A DNA stretch of 63,362 nucleotides from Accumulibacter sp. (GTDB lineage Bacteria > Pseudomonadota > Gammaproteobacteria > Burkholderiales > Rhodocyclaceae), in the NCBI GenBank assembly GCA_024235715.1, contig JACKLW010000020.1:1-63362 (forward strand). Direction: 5' to 3'. This document shows, one piece after another, positions 25,113-34,176 of the stretch (position 1 is the stretch's first letter; each line of letters begins with the position of its first letter). Below the pieces are notes generated by a model, which was not told the DNA's origin, ran no database searches, and worked only from the letters and a program-made list of their open reading frames with translations. The position numbers and the translations under genes were made by a program.

Positions 25113-25547
25113 CTAAGTCGTACTTGACTTTGCCCCCTCTGTCGCGCTGTGGTTCCGTGCCTCCACAATGAGCAAGGCAGCTCCCAATGCGATGGCTATA
25201 TCGGCAAGGTTGAAAAACGGGGTGACTTCGACCTGTTCGCCATGAGCATGCGTGTGGTTGATGGCTAGCTTTCCGAACTGATCGACCATGACGATGCAGG
25301 CGGCCACTCCGTACCAGACGAAGGCCGATATGCGGCATGCCGTTTGCCATGCCGGCACAGCCAGCGATATAAGCCATCTCGCAAGAGCGGTACAGCTTGA
25401 TCCGAGACCCCAACCCGCCAGCACTTCGACTGGGAAATGCCTCCCGGTGGCGATGTGCGACCAGCCGACCAAGCCGACGTCCATGTTCAACGGGGCACGG
25501 CCGCCGTGGCGGCGATTATCCGAGCACGTGGTAGCCGCCGTCCACAT
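25113..25547 (-). pseudogene. PbrBC-type remnant: PAP2 phosphatase tail joined to internally deleted LspA
   Basis: The frame (ATG perhaps at 25484) begins with the C-terminal part of a PAP2 phosphatase (SHIATGRHFPVEVLAGWGLG, containing the conserved catalytic His region). It continues into an LspA-like piece. The LspA part has helix 1 (CIVMVDQFGKLAI) and TPFFNL, then jumps to ADIAIALGAALLIVE, the last helix. Everything between the two FNL motifs, including the first catalytic Asp, is missing, as if deleted between short homologies. The PAP2 N-terminus is also absent, cut by the fabI end. PbrB-PbrC fusions belong to lead-resistance operons. Confidence 0.7.
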
Positions 25548-26349
25548 ACACGGTGTCTCCGGTAATCAGCTTGGCATAGTCGCTAGCCAGAAAGGCGGTT
25601 GCCATGCCCACGTCCTCGATAGTTGCCAGAACATGAGACGGCGCACGCTCGCTGGCCTTCTCTATCAACTCGTCGAAACGGCCGATGCCCGATGCCGCCC
25701 GTGTCTTGATTGGTCCTGGTGATATGGGGTTTACGCGGATGCCTTTGGGACCCAGTTCCGCGGCCAGATATCGAGACGTCGCTTCGAGCGCCGCCTTCAC
25801 GGGTCCCATCACGTTATAGTTCTCGACGACCTTCTCGGCGCCGAAGTAACTCATGGTGAAGAGCGCGCCACCGTCTTTCATGAGCGGCTCGGCCAGCTTG
25901 GCCATGTGGATGAATGAATGGCAGGAAACATCCATTGCCATCAGGAAGCCTTCGCGAGAGCAGTCGGTCACTCGACCATGCAGGTCCTCACGCGGAGCAA
26001 AGGCAATCGAATGGAGGGCAAAGTCGAGTCTTCCCCACTCGCGCTCGATGGCCTCGAACACGGCTTCCAGTTGCCCTTCCTCGCGAACATCGCAAGGAAG
26101 ATAGAGCGATGGCGCAACATCAAGAACCTTGGCCAGGGGCTCCGTGAACTTCCTGGATTTCTCATTCAGGTAGGTGATGCACAACTCCGCACCGAGGCTG
26201 CGAAATGCCTGAGCACAGCCCCAGGCGATGGACTGGTCGTTGGCAATGCCGAGGATTATCCCCTTCTTGCCTGCCAATAGTTTCCGCCCGTGCTCGCGCT
26301 GAGTTCTCAAGCTATCAAGTAATCGTGTATTGATGGTTTTCTCGGTCAT
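25516..26349 (-). CDS. fabI: FabI-type enoyl-ACP reductase
   Basis: A 277-residue NAD(P)H-dependent enoyl-ACP reductase, starting at ATG 26347-26349 (MTEKTINTRLLDSL). The cofactor loop GIANDQSIAWGCAQ, the catalytic Tyr-x6-Lys in NYNVMGPVKAALEA (Tyr about 174) and SPGPIKTRAASGI near 215 are FabI features. The N-terminus is longer than in housekeeping FabI by about 25 residues. Extra fabI copies on mobile DNA can give triclosan tolerance or serve a dedicated fatty-acid or PHA route. It lies 78 bp downstream of the Rieske gene and overlaps the PbrBC remnant by 32 nt. Confidence 0.88.
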   Translation of the reverse strand: MTEKTINTRLLDSLRTQREHGRKLLAGKKGIILGIANDQSIAWGCAQAFRSLGAELCITYLNEKSRKFTEPLAKVLDVAPSLYLPCDVREEGQLEAVFEAIEREWGRLDFALHSIAFAPREDLHGRVTDCSREGFLMAMDVSCHSFIHMAKLAEPLMKDGGALFTMSYFGAEKVVENYNVMGPVKAALEATSRYLAAELGPKGIRVNPISPGPIKTRAASGIGRFDELIEKASERAPSHVLATIEDVGMATAFLASDYAKLITGDTVYVDGGYHVLG

Positions 26350-26427
26350 TGGTTTCTCTTTTTCTCTCCGCCATGTTCGGTACGCGACAAGTCGCAGAGC
26401 CATTGCATGGTTCTTGCATCCGGGCCC

Positions 26428-27066
26428 TTATCCGACGTCTTTGCCGATGATGACCTGGACGTCACTCGAATAGGTGTAACGCGGGATGACCAGGTTGGTC
26501 GGCGCTGGAACACCCTTGTACACTCTTCCCGCGAGATCGAACTTGGAGCCGTGGCACGGACAATAAAAGCCGCCGCGCCACTCGGGGCCAAGATCGTCAG
26601 GCGCGATGTCCGGGCGAAAAGTCGGTACGCAACCGAGGTGCGTGCAGAGTCCCACCGCGACGAGGTACTCGGGCTTGATCGCACGCGATGGATTCTTGCA
26701 GTAGGCAGGCTGCTGAGGCTCTTCCGACTGGGGATCGCGCAAGCGCTGGTCATCTGTTTCCAGCAGCCGCAACATCTCATCGGTACGACGCAAGATCCAG
26801 ATCGGCTTGCCCTGCCATCCCACCGTCAGCAAGGTGCCGGGTCCGAGCTTGCTGAGATCTATCTCGACCGGAGCGCCGGCCGCTTTGGCTCTTTCGCTGG
26901 GCAGCATGCTGCTGATAAACGGTACCGTGGCCGCGGCAATGCCGACCCCGCCCAAGGCTGTCGTCGCCGCGACCAGAATGCGTCGCCGTGCGAGGTCGGG
27001 TTGCTCGTGTGCTGCGTCAGGCGGATCGACGTGCTGCAGCAGCGTTGGTGCCTCGTCGCGAGTCAT
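26428..27066 (-). CDS. orphan Rieske iron-sulfur subunit of a bc1-type complex
   Basis: A 212-residue Rieske [2Fe-2S] protein resembling PetA of cytochrome bc1. An Arg triplet and hydrophobic stretch (DLARRRILVAATTALGG, about 25-41) form a Tat-type anchor. Cluster ligands are Cys141-T-His143 in CTHLGC and Cys169/His172 in CPCHGS, with Cys146 and Cys171 for the disulfide. The start follows GAAGGAGTGACGAGC. No cytochrome b or c1 gene accompanies it. It begins 5 bp after the phaC stop, so it is probably co-transcribed with phaC and fabI. It could replace a metal-damaged chromosomal subunit. Confidence 0.87.
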   Translation of the reverse strand: MTRDEAPTLLQHVDPPDAAHEQPDLARRRILVAATTALGGVGIAAATVPFISSMLPSERAKAAGAPVEIDLSKLGPGTLLTVGWQGKPIWILRRTDEMLRLLETDDQRLRDPQSEEPQQPAYCKNPSRAIKPEYLVAVGLCTHLGCVPTFRPDIAPDDLGPEWRGGFYCPCHGSKFDLAGRVYKGVPAPTNLVIPRYTYSSDVQVIIGKDVG

Positions 27067-27071
27067 GCTCG

Positions 27072-28898
27072 TCACTCCTTCAATACATAGGTTCCCGGGC
27101 TGTCGCACAGGGGCGCGTAGCCTTTGTCCGGGGCGCCCATCGCTGGCGGCGCTTCGCTGCCAGAGGAATGACGCTCCAGCCATTGTTGCCATACCGGCCA
27201 CCAGGATCCCTCGCTGGTCGGCGTCTTTTCCTTCCAGGTTTCCGGATCGATGCAGCGGTCTCCTTCGTGGCACACGCTGAGCTGGTAAGAGCGGTGCGGG
27301 TGGCCGGGTTCATTGACGATGCCGACGTTATGCCCGCCGCTGGTCAGGACGAAGGTCAGTTCGGTGGCATCGCTCTGCAGGTGCAGCTTGTAGACCGAGT
27401 GCCAGGGGGCGACGTGGTCAGTCACGGCGGCCACGGCAAAGATCGGGCAGTGGATGTCGCTGATCGAGATGGCGCGGCCTTCGACCATGTACTTGCCTTC
27501 GAAGAGCTCGTTATCGACGTACAACCGGCGCAGCAGTTCGGAATGCTGGCGGTAGGGCATGCGCGTGCCGTCGGCGTTCCAGGCCATCAGATCGAACATC
27601 GGCTCGCGATGCCCCAGGTAGTACTCGCGAACCATCTTCGACCAGATCAGGTCGGCGGACTTGAGGACCTGAAAGCCGCCAGAGACCTGCTTGTGACCGA
27701 GGTAGCCCTTCTGCCACATCATGTCTTCGAGCAGCGTGACTTCGCTGGCGTCCATGAAGACGTTGATCTCGCCGACTTCGGTGAAGTCGGTCATGGTGGT
27801 GAACAAGGTGACGCTGGCCAGACGATGGTCCCCGTCTCTCGCCATCGCCGCCGCCGTGATGGTCAGCAGAATGCCGCCCAGGCAATAACCGGCGGCGTGG
27901 ATCTTGCGCCCGGGTTGCATCTCGGAGATGACCTCGACAGCGGCCAGCGTGCCGTGTTTGCGGTAGTCCTCCATGCCCAGATTGCGGTGCTCCGGGCCCG
28001 GATTGAGCCACGAGACCATGTACACCGTATGGCCGCGATCGACGAGATACTTGACCAGCGAGTTGTGCGGCGAGAGGTCGAGGATGTAGTACTTCATCAT
28101 CCACGCCGATTGCATCAGCACGGGTTCGCGCTGGACGGTGTCGGTGGCCGGCGCGTACTGAATCAGCTCGATCAGGTGATTGCGGTAGACCACCTTGCCA
28201 GGGGTGATGGCGAGGTTCTCGCCGACGCGGAAGGCTTCTGCCCCGGCGGGCGGTTCGTCGCGCAGCGAGCGTTTGATGTCCTCCCGATAGTTGGTGGCGC
28301 CGCGCGCCAGATTGGCGCCGCGCTCGTTGATCGTCGCTTCGGCAATTTCGGGGTTGAGGAAGGGGATGTTGCACGGCGCGCTCATGTCAAGGATCTGACG
28401 AGCGGTGAAAGCCACAGCGGCCTGACTATGTTTTGATATGCCGCGTACGTCGGTGGTCGCGTTGTGCCACCACTGCTGGTTGAGCAGGAAGCCCTGGTAG
28501 ATGACGTTGTAGGGAAAGCGCTGCCAGCCGGGATGGTCGAAACGGTGATCGCCATGCAGGGGTTCGATGCACGGCTCGGCCTTGCCGGTCACCGCGGAAG
28601 TGAGCGCGTAGCTGCTTAGGCGCATCGCCTTGCGCGTCGCCTTGGCGGCCAGTTGAAACTGTTTCCCGGGTGAGGAGCCAAGGTGCACCATCCAGTCGAG
28701 GTAGGCCATGGCCAGCGACGCTGGCGAAACGCCGCCGGTGAACTGGCCGAGCGCGATGTTGGTCATGCGGTCGATTTCTTCGAGGGCGTCTGAGTCGAGC
28801 AGATGACGGTCGCCGAGTCGACGAGAGGAGCCGTGCGCTGGTGGGTTTGCAGGCGACTTGTCAGCGTCGGCGGCAATTTCTTCGCGCTTGTTGATCAT
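27072..28898 (-). CDS. phaC: PHA synthase (PhaC-like)
   Basis: A 608-residue polyhydroxyalkanoate synthase of the class I/II type. An N-terminal PhaC_N domain covers about 100-280. The alpha/beta-hydrolase domain has the lipase-like box GYCLGG with nucleophile Cys339, Asp494 (TDHVAPW) and His523 (GGHNVG). It is long enough to be active. It is first in a run with the Rieske gene and fabI. A MerR-type promoter with 19-bp spacing lies at 29115-29145, about 215 bp upstream, suggesting metal-induced expression. Chromosomal phaC genes sit with phaA/phaB, which are absent here. Confidence 0.9.
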   Translation of the reverse strand: MINKREEIAADADKSPANPPAHGSSRRLGDRHLLDSDALEEIDRMTNIALGQFTGGVSPASLAMAYLDWMVHLGSSPGKQFQLAAKATRKAMRLSSYALTSAVTGKAEPCIEPLHGDHRFDHPGWQRFPYNVIYQGFLLNQQWWHNATTDVRGISKHSQAAVAFTARQILDMSAPCNIPFLNPEIAEATINERGANLARGATNYREDIKRSLRDEPPAGAEAFRVGENLAITPGKVVYRNHLIELIQYAPATDTVQREPVLMQSAWMMKYYILDLSPHNSLVKYLVDRGHTVYMVSWLNPGPEHRNLGMEDYRKHGTLAAVEVISEMQPGRKIHAAGYCLGGILLTITAAAMARDGDHRLASVTLFTTMTDFTEVGEINVFMDASEVTLLEDMMWQKGYLGHKQVSGGFQVLKSADLIWSKMVREYYLGHREPMFDLMAWNADGTRMPYRQHSELLRRLYVDNELFEGKYMVEGRAISISDIHCPIFAVAAVTDHVAPWHSVYKLHLQSDATELTFVLTSGGHNVGIVNEPGHPHRSYQLSVCHEGDRCIDPETWKEKTPTSEGSWWPVWQQWLERHSSGSEAPPAMGAPDKGYAPLCDSPGTYVLKE

Positions 28899-29220
28899 GA
28901 CTATTTTCTCCGTTCAATGGTGGAGCGCTTGTCGGCAGTTAAAGTCAAACGCCGCAGCTAGACGACTGGGGACGTCCATCGACACCGAAACGCTCCTATG
29001 TTGCATTTCTCCTCGCGCGCAACCCGGATATCGTCGCTGCGGCGAAGAAAAGACAGCCAAGCAACCGGCGCCGCATGTGCCATGGCGTACAGTTGTCAAG
29101 AGAAGCTGTATATCAATCTAGACCTGTGTGTACCTGAGAGGTCAAGCCAAATCTTGGTCATTGGTCGCAATGTCTGAGCGCAAGCTTTGAGCAATCTGGC
29201 CACCCGACGCCGGTCGATGA
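28899..29220. other. 322-bp intergenic region upstream of phaC
   Basis: It holds the MerR-type promoter at 29115-29145 and an approximately 215-bp untranslated stretch before phaC, unusually long. I see no gene. The first 20 bp before phaC include GGAGAAAATAG, a plausible ribosome-binding site (minus strand). Confidence 0.6.
29115..29145 (-). promoter_or_regulatory. MerR/CueR-type promoter upstream of phaC
   Basis: On the minus strand the sequence reads TTGACC (29140-29145), 19 bp, then TAGATT (29115-29120). The spacer ends ACACACAGGTC, the same right arm as the copA promoter at 37132-37162. The overlong spacer and the partial dyad (GACCTCTCAG...CAGGTC) are the marks of MerR-family control. 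Confidence 0.75.
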
Positions 29221-30360
29221 TCATAGCCAACGACGCGTTATCCAGCCGACACACTCCAGCAGGCGCTGCGGCCAACGTCGTTGAGCCCAGCTTCCGGCCG
29301 TGACCGGTCGAGATTGCGACAGGTCATCGAGAAACTCTTGTTCGAGTTGGGTGCAAACGCTGGGTTGGTCTACGGCCAGGACCAGCTCGTAGTTCAGGAA
29401 GAAGCTCCGGTAATCAAAATTTGCGGTACCAAGAGCGGCCCACTTCCCGTCGATCACGATTGTTTTCGCATGCAGCATGCGCGGCCGGTACTCGTAGACG
29501 CGCACCCCGGCGGCGATAAGCGCCGCGTAAAACGCACGCGCTGCCCAGCGCACCAACGGGACGTCGTTTCGCAGCGGGACGAGTAGCCGTACGTCGACCC
29601 CACGCCGCGCCGCCATCGTCAGACGCTGCTGCATGAGCAGGTCGGGAACGAAATAGGGAGTGGTCAGGTAGATGTGCTCACGCGCTCCTGAGAAGGCCTC
29701 CGAGTAGAGGCAGCGGACGCGGTGTCTACATGTGCTGGTGTGGTTCGAGATCAGGCTGGAGCCGCCGCCATGTGTCGGCGCCCAGCGGTATTGGCCGCGC
29801 CAGAATGCGTCGAAAAGTCCCGCCGCGTCGAGCACGAGCACTCCCGAGATCGAGGCGTGGGTGTCGCGCCATCGTGTCTCGCCGTAGAACCGGCGCGAAC
29901 TCTCGCGGTGAATGTTGAAGCCCCCGACATAGGCGAGTCGGTCATCGACCACCAACAATTTGCGGTGGTTGCGACGGTTGTAGCGCAGCGGTCGGAGCCA
30001 GTTCCAGCGGTGAAACCACTGCACCTGCACGCCTCGCTGGAGAACATACTGCACGAGCGGCGGCGTGGACTCGCCGAACGCCCCTGCTGCATCCAGGTGC
30101 AGCCTCACATCTACGCCCGCCTGCGCGCGCTCGGCCAACGCCACGGCGAACTCCCAGCCGATCTCATCGCCCGCGAAGATGTAGCTTTCCATGCGTACAA
30201 TCCGGCAGGCTCTCTTGATCGACGCGAGCATTGCCGCGTAGAGCACGTCGCCTTCGATGAATAGCACGACCTGCATCGGGGCGGCCGGCGGCGCTGAGGC
30301 GTCGCCGGCGGGATCGACGTGGCACGCGCACGGGGCGGCAGCGCGGGAATTCGGGCTCAC
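29221..30360 (-). CDS. phospholipase D-family protein, cardiolipin synthase-like (ClsB type)
   Basis: A 379-residue PLD-superfamily enzyme with two HKD motifs: NHRKLLVVDD (His132, Lys134, Asp139) and LHAKTIVIDG (His297, Lys299, Asp304). Length and order match ClsB, a cardiolipin synthase without N-terminal membrane helices. An N-terminal Cys/Ala-rich tail (PCACHVDP) is unusual. Predicted role: remodelling of membrane phospholipid. It is transcribed toward phaC but separated from it by the 322-bp region. Substrate inferred from family. Confidence 0.88.
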   Translation of the reverse strand: MSPNSRAAAPCACHVDPAGDASAPPAAPMQVVLFIEGDVLYAAMLASIKRACRIVRMESYIFAGDEIGWEFAVALAERAQAGVDVRLHLDAAGAFGESTPPLVQYVLQRGVQVQWFHRWNWLRPLRYNRRNHRKLLVVDDRLAYVGGFNIHRESSRRFYGETRWRDTHASISGVLVLDAAGLFDAFWRGQYRWAPTHGGGSSLISNHTSTCRHRVRCLYSEAFSGAREHIYLTTPYFVPDLLMQQRLTMAARRGVDVRLLVPLRNDVPLVRWAARAFYAALIAAGVRVYEYRPRMLHAKTIVIDGKWAALGTANFDYRSFFLNYELVLAVDQPSVCTQLEQEFLDDLSQSRPVTAGSWAQRRWPQRLLECVGWITRRWL

Positions 30361-30523
30361 GGCTTCCGCTGCTTGTAGGAGTACGGTTTCCCGAGTGTCG
30401 CCGTGACGGCGATGTTACTGCGTGTCACGCAATCGATTTTAGTTCTCAACGGGAAGCCCCAGAAGGACCTCGGGAACCTCATCGCCGGCTCTCCACTCTC
30501 GCCTTGGCGGATCCTGCGGACGC

Positions 30524-31240
30524 TTACTTGACCGGCGCTGGAGCCTCGGCAAGCTTCTGCTCGATCCTTGTCTGCGGAATGGCGCCGGCAATGCGCTCAC
30601 CGTCCGCAAAGAAAATCGTCGGCGTGCCGCTGACGGCCAAACTACGGCCCAGTTCGATACTTTTCTTGACGGCCGTGGTATCGCAATCGCCCTTGCCGTT
30701 CGGCGCCTTGCCATCGAGCATCCACTCGTTCCATGCTTTCGCCCGGTCTGCCGAACACCAGATCCGGTTTGACTTGTCGAGCGAATCCGGCGAGAGAATC
30801 GGGTAGAGAAAAGTGTAGATGGTCACGTCGTCCAGCCTGGCGGTCTCCTTGGCCAAGCGCTTGCAGTAGCCGCAGTTCGGATCCTCGAAGGTCGCAAAAA
30901 CACGCTTGCCATCGCCGCGCACCTGCTTGACGGCGAGCGCCAGGGGCAAGTCAGAGAACTCTATTGCGCTGAGTTTCTGCAGCCGCTCGGCAGTTACGTT
31001 TTTCATCGTCTCGCCATCGATCAGCGAGCCGACGAGCAGCACCGAAACCTTCTCGTCGGTGTAGATGACCTCCCGGCCATTGGCGTAGACCTCATAGAGC
31101 CCGAGATAGGGGGTCCTGGTGACGCTGGTGACTGTACCTCCGAGCCTGGCTTCAACCGCCTTCTTCACGGAGGCCTCGTCGGCCAGAGTCGGCACGCTGA
31201 ATGCGGCGGCGAGGGCAAGCGATACGAGTTTCCTGTACAT
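30524..31240 (-). CDS. dsbC: DsbC-family periplasmic disulfide isomerase
   Basis: A 238-residue periplasmic protein, starting at MYRKLVSLAL after GGAGAAAACAG. It has a signal peptide (about 1-20), an N-terminal dimerisation domain and a thioredoxin domain with Cys123-G-Y-Cys126 and the cis-Pro loop SGTPTIFF near 210. A second cysteine pair (WCS...GDCD) is also present as in DsbC. Copper causes wrong disulfides, so isomerase cargo fits the theme. No DsbD partner is encoded nearby; it would have to come from the host. Confidence 0.9.
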   Translation of the reverse strand: MYRKLVSLALAAAFSVPTLADEASVKKAVEARLGGTVTSVTRTPYLGLYEVYANGREVIYTDEKVSVLLVGSLIDGETMKNVTAERLQKLSAIEFSDLPLALAVKQVRGDGKRVFATFEDPNCGYCKRLAKETARLDDVTIYTFLYPILSPDSLDKSNRIWCSADRAKAWNEWMLDGKAPNGKGDCDTTAVKKSIELGRSLAVSGTPTIFFADGERIAGAIPQTRIEQKLAEAPAPVK

Positions 31241-31410
31241 CTGTTTTCTCCGGATCGAGAGTGGTTTACGTTTCAGTAAAGCTTGATGGGGTACCGCAGC
31301 ACAGCCTTCTTTAGCACTGACTCGGCGCTCGCCAACGTCGGGATTTTTGCCGTGTGGCCTCGTTTTCCGGCGATGACGAGTCCTGCGCGCTTGCGTCCAG
31401 CCACGAAGAA

Positions 31411-32091
31411 TCAACCATGCGTCGCAGGTCCTGTCAGAGGTTCGGTCGGACGTTTCTTGCCCGCACACACATAGATGGCGCCAAAGTAGTATTCCTTGTA
31501 TTCGGTTTGCCTCAAATGCCGTCCGATAGACTCCCAGGGATGGCGATCGGCCAAGTCCAGGCTCACCCCAAATGGTTTGTTCAACCACACGGCGAGTTTG
31601 ATCAACCATGTCGGCCAATGCTCAGGTTCCTTCATATCCAGGATCGCCAGAGTTCCCCCTGGCCTCAAGGCACCGCTCGCCCTCTCGATGATCGCCTCGT
31701 ACTCGGGCACCAACGTAATGGCAAACATTGAATACACAGCCGACACACCGACAGGAAACTGCCATTCGGCAAGGTCAGCCTGCACGATTTCCACGTTCGT
31801 CCAGTGCTCTCTGGCGACTCGACATCTGGCGACATCCAGCATCGCATCCGTGAGGTCTACAGCAACAATCTTTCCCTTGGGACCGATGATCCGCTGCACG
31901 TACTCAAAATTGAGCCCTGTCCCGCAGCCCAATTCAACAACCTGGTCGCCGGGAGCAAGGCCAAGTGCCGAGATCGCGTCCTGTCGGTAGCGATCCATCT
32001 CGAATCCAAAAAGCCGATAGAGCTGGATCGACAAGTCATATCGTTTCGCGCGTCGGCGATAGAGATTCCGCGTTTCATCCTTGTTGAGCAT
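31411..32091 (-). CDS. class I SAM-dependent methyltransferase (UbiE-like)
   Basis: A 226-residue methyltransferase starting MLNKDETRNLYRRRAKRYD. The SAM motif VVELGCGTGLNFEYVQ (about 49-64) is followed by VAVDLTDAML and LAILDMKEPE. The N-terminal region and R-R-x-A-x-R-Y-D pattern resemble UbiE/COQ5 or phospholipid N-methyltransferases. Its C-terminus mentions KEYYFGAIYVCAG. It is the last gene of the run starting with copA, 85 bp behind a YHS protein. Substrate unknown; a membrane lipid or quinone is a reasonable guess. Confidence 0.85.
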   Translation of the reverse strand: MLNKDETRNLYRRRAKRYDLSIQLYRLFGFEMDRYRQDAISALGLAPGDQVVELGCGTGLNFEYVQRIIGPKGKIVAVDLTDAMLDVARCRVAREHWTNVEIVQADLAEWQFPVGVSAVYSMFAITLVPEYEAIIERASGALRPGGTLAILDMKEPEHWPTWLIKLAVWLNKPFGVSLDLADRHPWESIGRHLRQTEYKEYYFGAIYVCAGKKRPTEPLTGPATHG

Positions 32092-32176
32092 CAGCGCATC
32101 TTCCAGCCAATTTGGCGCCCGGCAAGGCGGTAGCAAACAGGTGCCGCCACAGCCGAGACCGCGCCGCCATCGACGC

Positions 32177-32359
32177 TCACTGCAGATAGCGCTCCGGATC
32201 GCGCTCGAACTCCGCCTGGCAAATCGGGCAACAAAGCAAGTATTCGTTTTCTTTGTACTGAAGGGTGATGTGGGCCTTGTTGCGGTTGATGCGCTTGCCG
32301 CAGACTGGATCGCGGTCTTCACGTTTTTTCGGTGTCGTCTTGGTGTTTTCCCTGTTCAT
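32177..32359 (-). CDS. YHS-domain mini-protein (copy 1)
   Basis: A 60-residue soluble protein. ATG 32357-32359 follows AAGGAGAAAGTA, better than an in-frame ATG 21 nt upstream. It consists of a Lys-rich start and one YHS-like domain: DPVCGKRINRNKAHI then YLLCCPICQAEFERDPERY. Three Cys plus the DPVCGK motif suggest metal binding, probably copper. A close relative (about two-thirds identical) is encoded at 42139-42321. It lies in the copA run. Confidence 0.85.
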   Translation of the reverse strand: MNRENTKTTPKKREDRDPVCGKRINRNKAHITLQYKENEYLLCCPICQAEFERDPERYLQ

Positions 32360-32460
32360 TACTTTCTCCTTGCGTTGCATTGAAATGGGTGCCTGAAGCC
32401 GCCATGACTTGGGTGTTGTGGCGATGGTGCCTTATTCGGGTGTCGCGCCATCGGGGTTGC

Positions 32461-33588
32461 TTAGCCGGCAGCCAGCAAGTGCCGCTGCGCCCAGGGCAGC
32501 AGCAGGCGTCGCAGGTGCGACGGTCCATAGAGCCAGCGAAGAAACGTCGTGGTGTCGCTGATCCGCGCTTGCGCGCGCAGGAGCCAGCGATAACCATGAT
32601 TGCCGAGGCGGTCGTAGATCACACGATTCAGCGCGGCTGTGTCGATCGGGCCTTTCATCTCTCGCTGCCATGAGGCGTCGTAGTCCGTATGTTCCAGCAT
32701 GCTGCGCGCCGCCATCACGCCCGACAGGATCGCGTAGCGCATGCCGAAACCGGCAAACGCGTCCTGAAATCCGGCCTGCTCGCCGGCCACCAGGTGGTGG
32801 CCACGGCGGGCGGTTGTCGGCACGAAGAAACTGCCCGCGCCGCCGTGGAAGCGCGCATCGCGCATCTCGAAACCGAGCAGACGGCGGAAGCGATCGACGG
32901 TTCGCTGGACGTAAGTTCGTTGCTCGGTAAAACCCCTGAACATGCAGCTCTTGACCGTGCCACGACCAGCCATCACGAGCAGATAGGCGTAGCCACCCGG
33001 CGCGAGTGCATCGTCGAGGACCAACCAGAAGCCGTCTGCGAGAGATGTCTCGAAGTGGTACCCCACCGCGATGGCGCTGGCCGAGTGCGGACCGGTGGCC
33101 AGAATACCCGCGCCGGACAAGTGATCCTTGCGACTGCCGAAATGCACCTCGACCCCCAGCGAGAGAGCCTGATCGAGTAGCGTCCGGTCGAGGCTGCCGT
33201 AGTCCGGGCCACGTTCCACGAGGTAGCAGATCGGCTCTGAACTGCACAGAGGGTAGCGGCGGTCCCAGGCATCGAAGCCGATACCGTGGGTGCAGGGCGC
33301 CGTCGCGAAATCGGTCGTGATGCCAGCAGCCCGCAGAACATCGAGCACGTTGCGCTTGCCAGACCAGTTTTCAAGGCCCTGGAGATCACCTTGGAAGCGA
33401 TGGCCGACCTCACGCTGAGCCTCATGCAAGAGCACCTGCTTTCCGCTGCGAGCGAGCGTGATCGCAGCGGAAAGACCGGCGGGCCCTGCCCCGACCACCT
33501 CGATAGGAGCGAACTCATCGCGTATCGTGGCAATCCTTCTGGAGCTTGCGTTCTTGGTCATTCGGGAGTGCTCTTCGTCAGGTGGCAT
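32461..33588 (-). CDS. FAD-dependent oxidoreductase, geranylgeranyl-reductase-like
   Basis: A 375-residue flavoprotein. The dinucleotide fold IEVVGAGPAGLSAAITLARSG (GxGxxG, about 29-34) and the GILATG motif near 163 identify a GR2-type FAD enzyme. The C-terminus contains GEQAGFQDAFAGFGMRYAIL, typical of geranylgeranyl reductase/FixC relatives. An alternative ATG at 33561 is preceded by GAAGAG, so the true start may be 9 codons later. It lies in the copA run between YHS proteins. The substrate could be an isoprenoid or quinone-like lipid; not provable here. Confidence 0.82.
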   Translation of the reverse strand: MPPDEEHSRMTKNASSRRIATIRDEFAPIEVVGAGPAGLSAAITLARSGKQVLLHEAQREVGHRFQGDLQGLENWSGKRNVLDVLRAAGITTDFATAPCTHGIGFDAWDRRYPLCSSEPICYLVERGPDYGSLDRTLLDQALSLGVEVHFGSRKDHLSGAGILATGPHSASAIAVGYHFETSLADGFWLVLDDALAPGGYAYLLVMAGRGTVKSCMFRGFTEQRTYVQRTVDRFRRLLGFEMRDARFHGGAGSFFVPTTARRGHHLVAGEQAGFQDAFAGFGMRYAILSGVMAARSMLEHTDYDASWQREMKGPIDTAALNRVIYDRLGNHGYRWLLRAQARISDTTTFLRWLYGPSHLRRLLLPWAQRHLLAAG

Positions 33589-33620
33589 ACGCGTTTGCTG
33601 GTTGTCGAAGAGCGCCTCGT

Positions 33621-34001
33621 TCAGCAGCAGCCACCACGCCGGCGACCTGGTTCTGCCGGTTGCGCTGCCTGCACAGTCGGAAACTGCTCGGGCGCAGCCT
33701 CGAATCGATCGCGGTTCTCGCGCGACTCAAAATAGACGGGGGCGCCCCGATGGATCGAGGCGATGGCCTGGAGCGGATCCACCGAGCGGCCGCTGACCGG
33801 GTCTGTGGCTGGCAGCGTCGCTCCGGTCGTTGCGTCGCCGTGACTGCCATGAACATTGGCATCATGCTGACCCGCGTGTCCTGCGCCGCGATGATGACTC
33901 CCACCAGCGTGGCCTCCGCAGCCCATTCCGCTCCGCCGCATGAGCATGAAAATGCCGATGCCGAAGACGATCAACAACCAGTTTTGAGTTATCCATTCCA
34001 T
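33621..34001 (-). CDS. small membrane protein with His/Gly linker and YHS-like domain
   Basis: A 126-residue protein: one N-terminal helix (about 6-21), then a Gly/His-rich linker (G-C-G-G-H-A-G-G-S-H-H), then a YHS-like domain. In the latter DPVSGR replaces DPVCGM, so the usual Cys is lost. The chain ends in RRRGGCC, a terminal Cys pair. Good AAAGGAGAAACAC site. The N-terminal part resembles DUF2933. Its layout suggests a membrane-tethered metal buffer in the copA run. Confidence 0.78.
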   Translation of the reverse strand: MEWITQNWLLIVFGIGIFMLMRRSGMGCGGHAGGSHHRGAGHAGQHDANVHGSHGDATTGATLPATDPVSGRSVDPLQAIASIHRGAPVYFESRENRDRFEAAPEQFPTVQAAQPAEPGRRRGGCC

Positions 34002-34176
34002 GTGTTTCTCCTTTGCATTGGTTCGGATGGCAAATGCGTTCTGGGACTATTCCGTTATCTATTCGCAGTCGCGGCCATGATTTGCGGCGCCCCACAGGCC
34101 GATGATCTCAGGCGGAGGAAGCCTGCGGCGAGGAACCTGTCGAGGCAGAAAAGTAGTCAGTGGGGTCGGTAAGTCA

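Noticed and set aside
26988-28436. Long open frame opposite phaC
   Set aside because: Antisense shadow of phaC with no family features.
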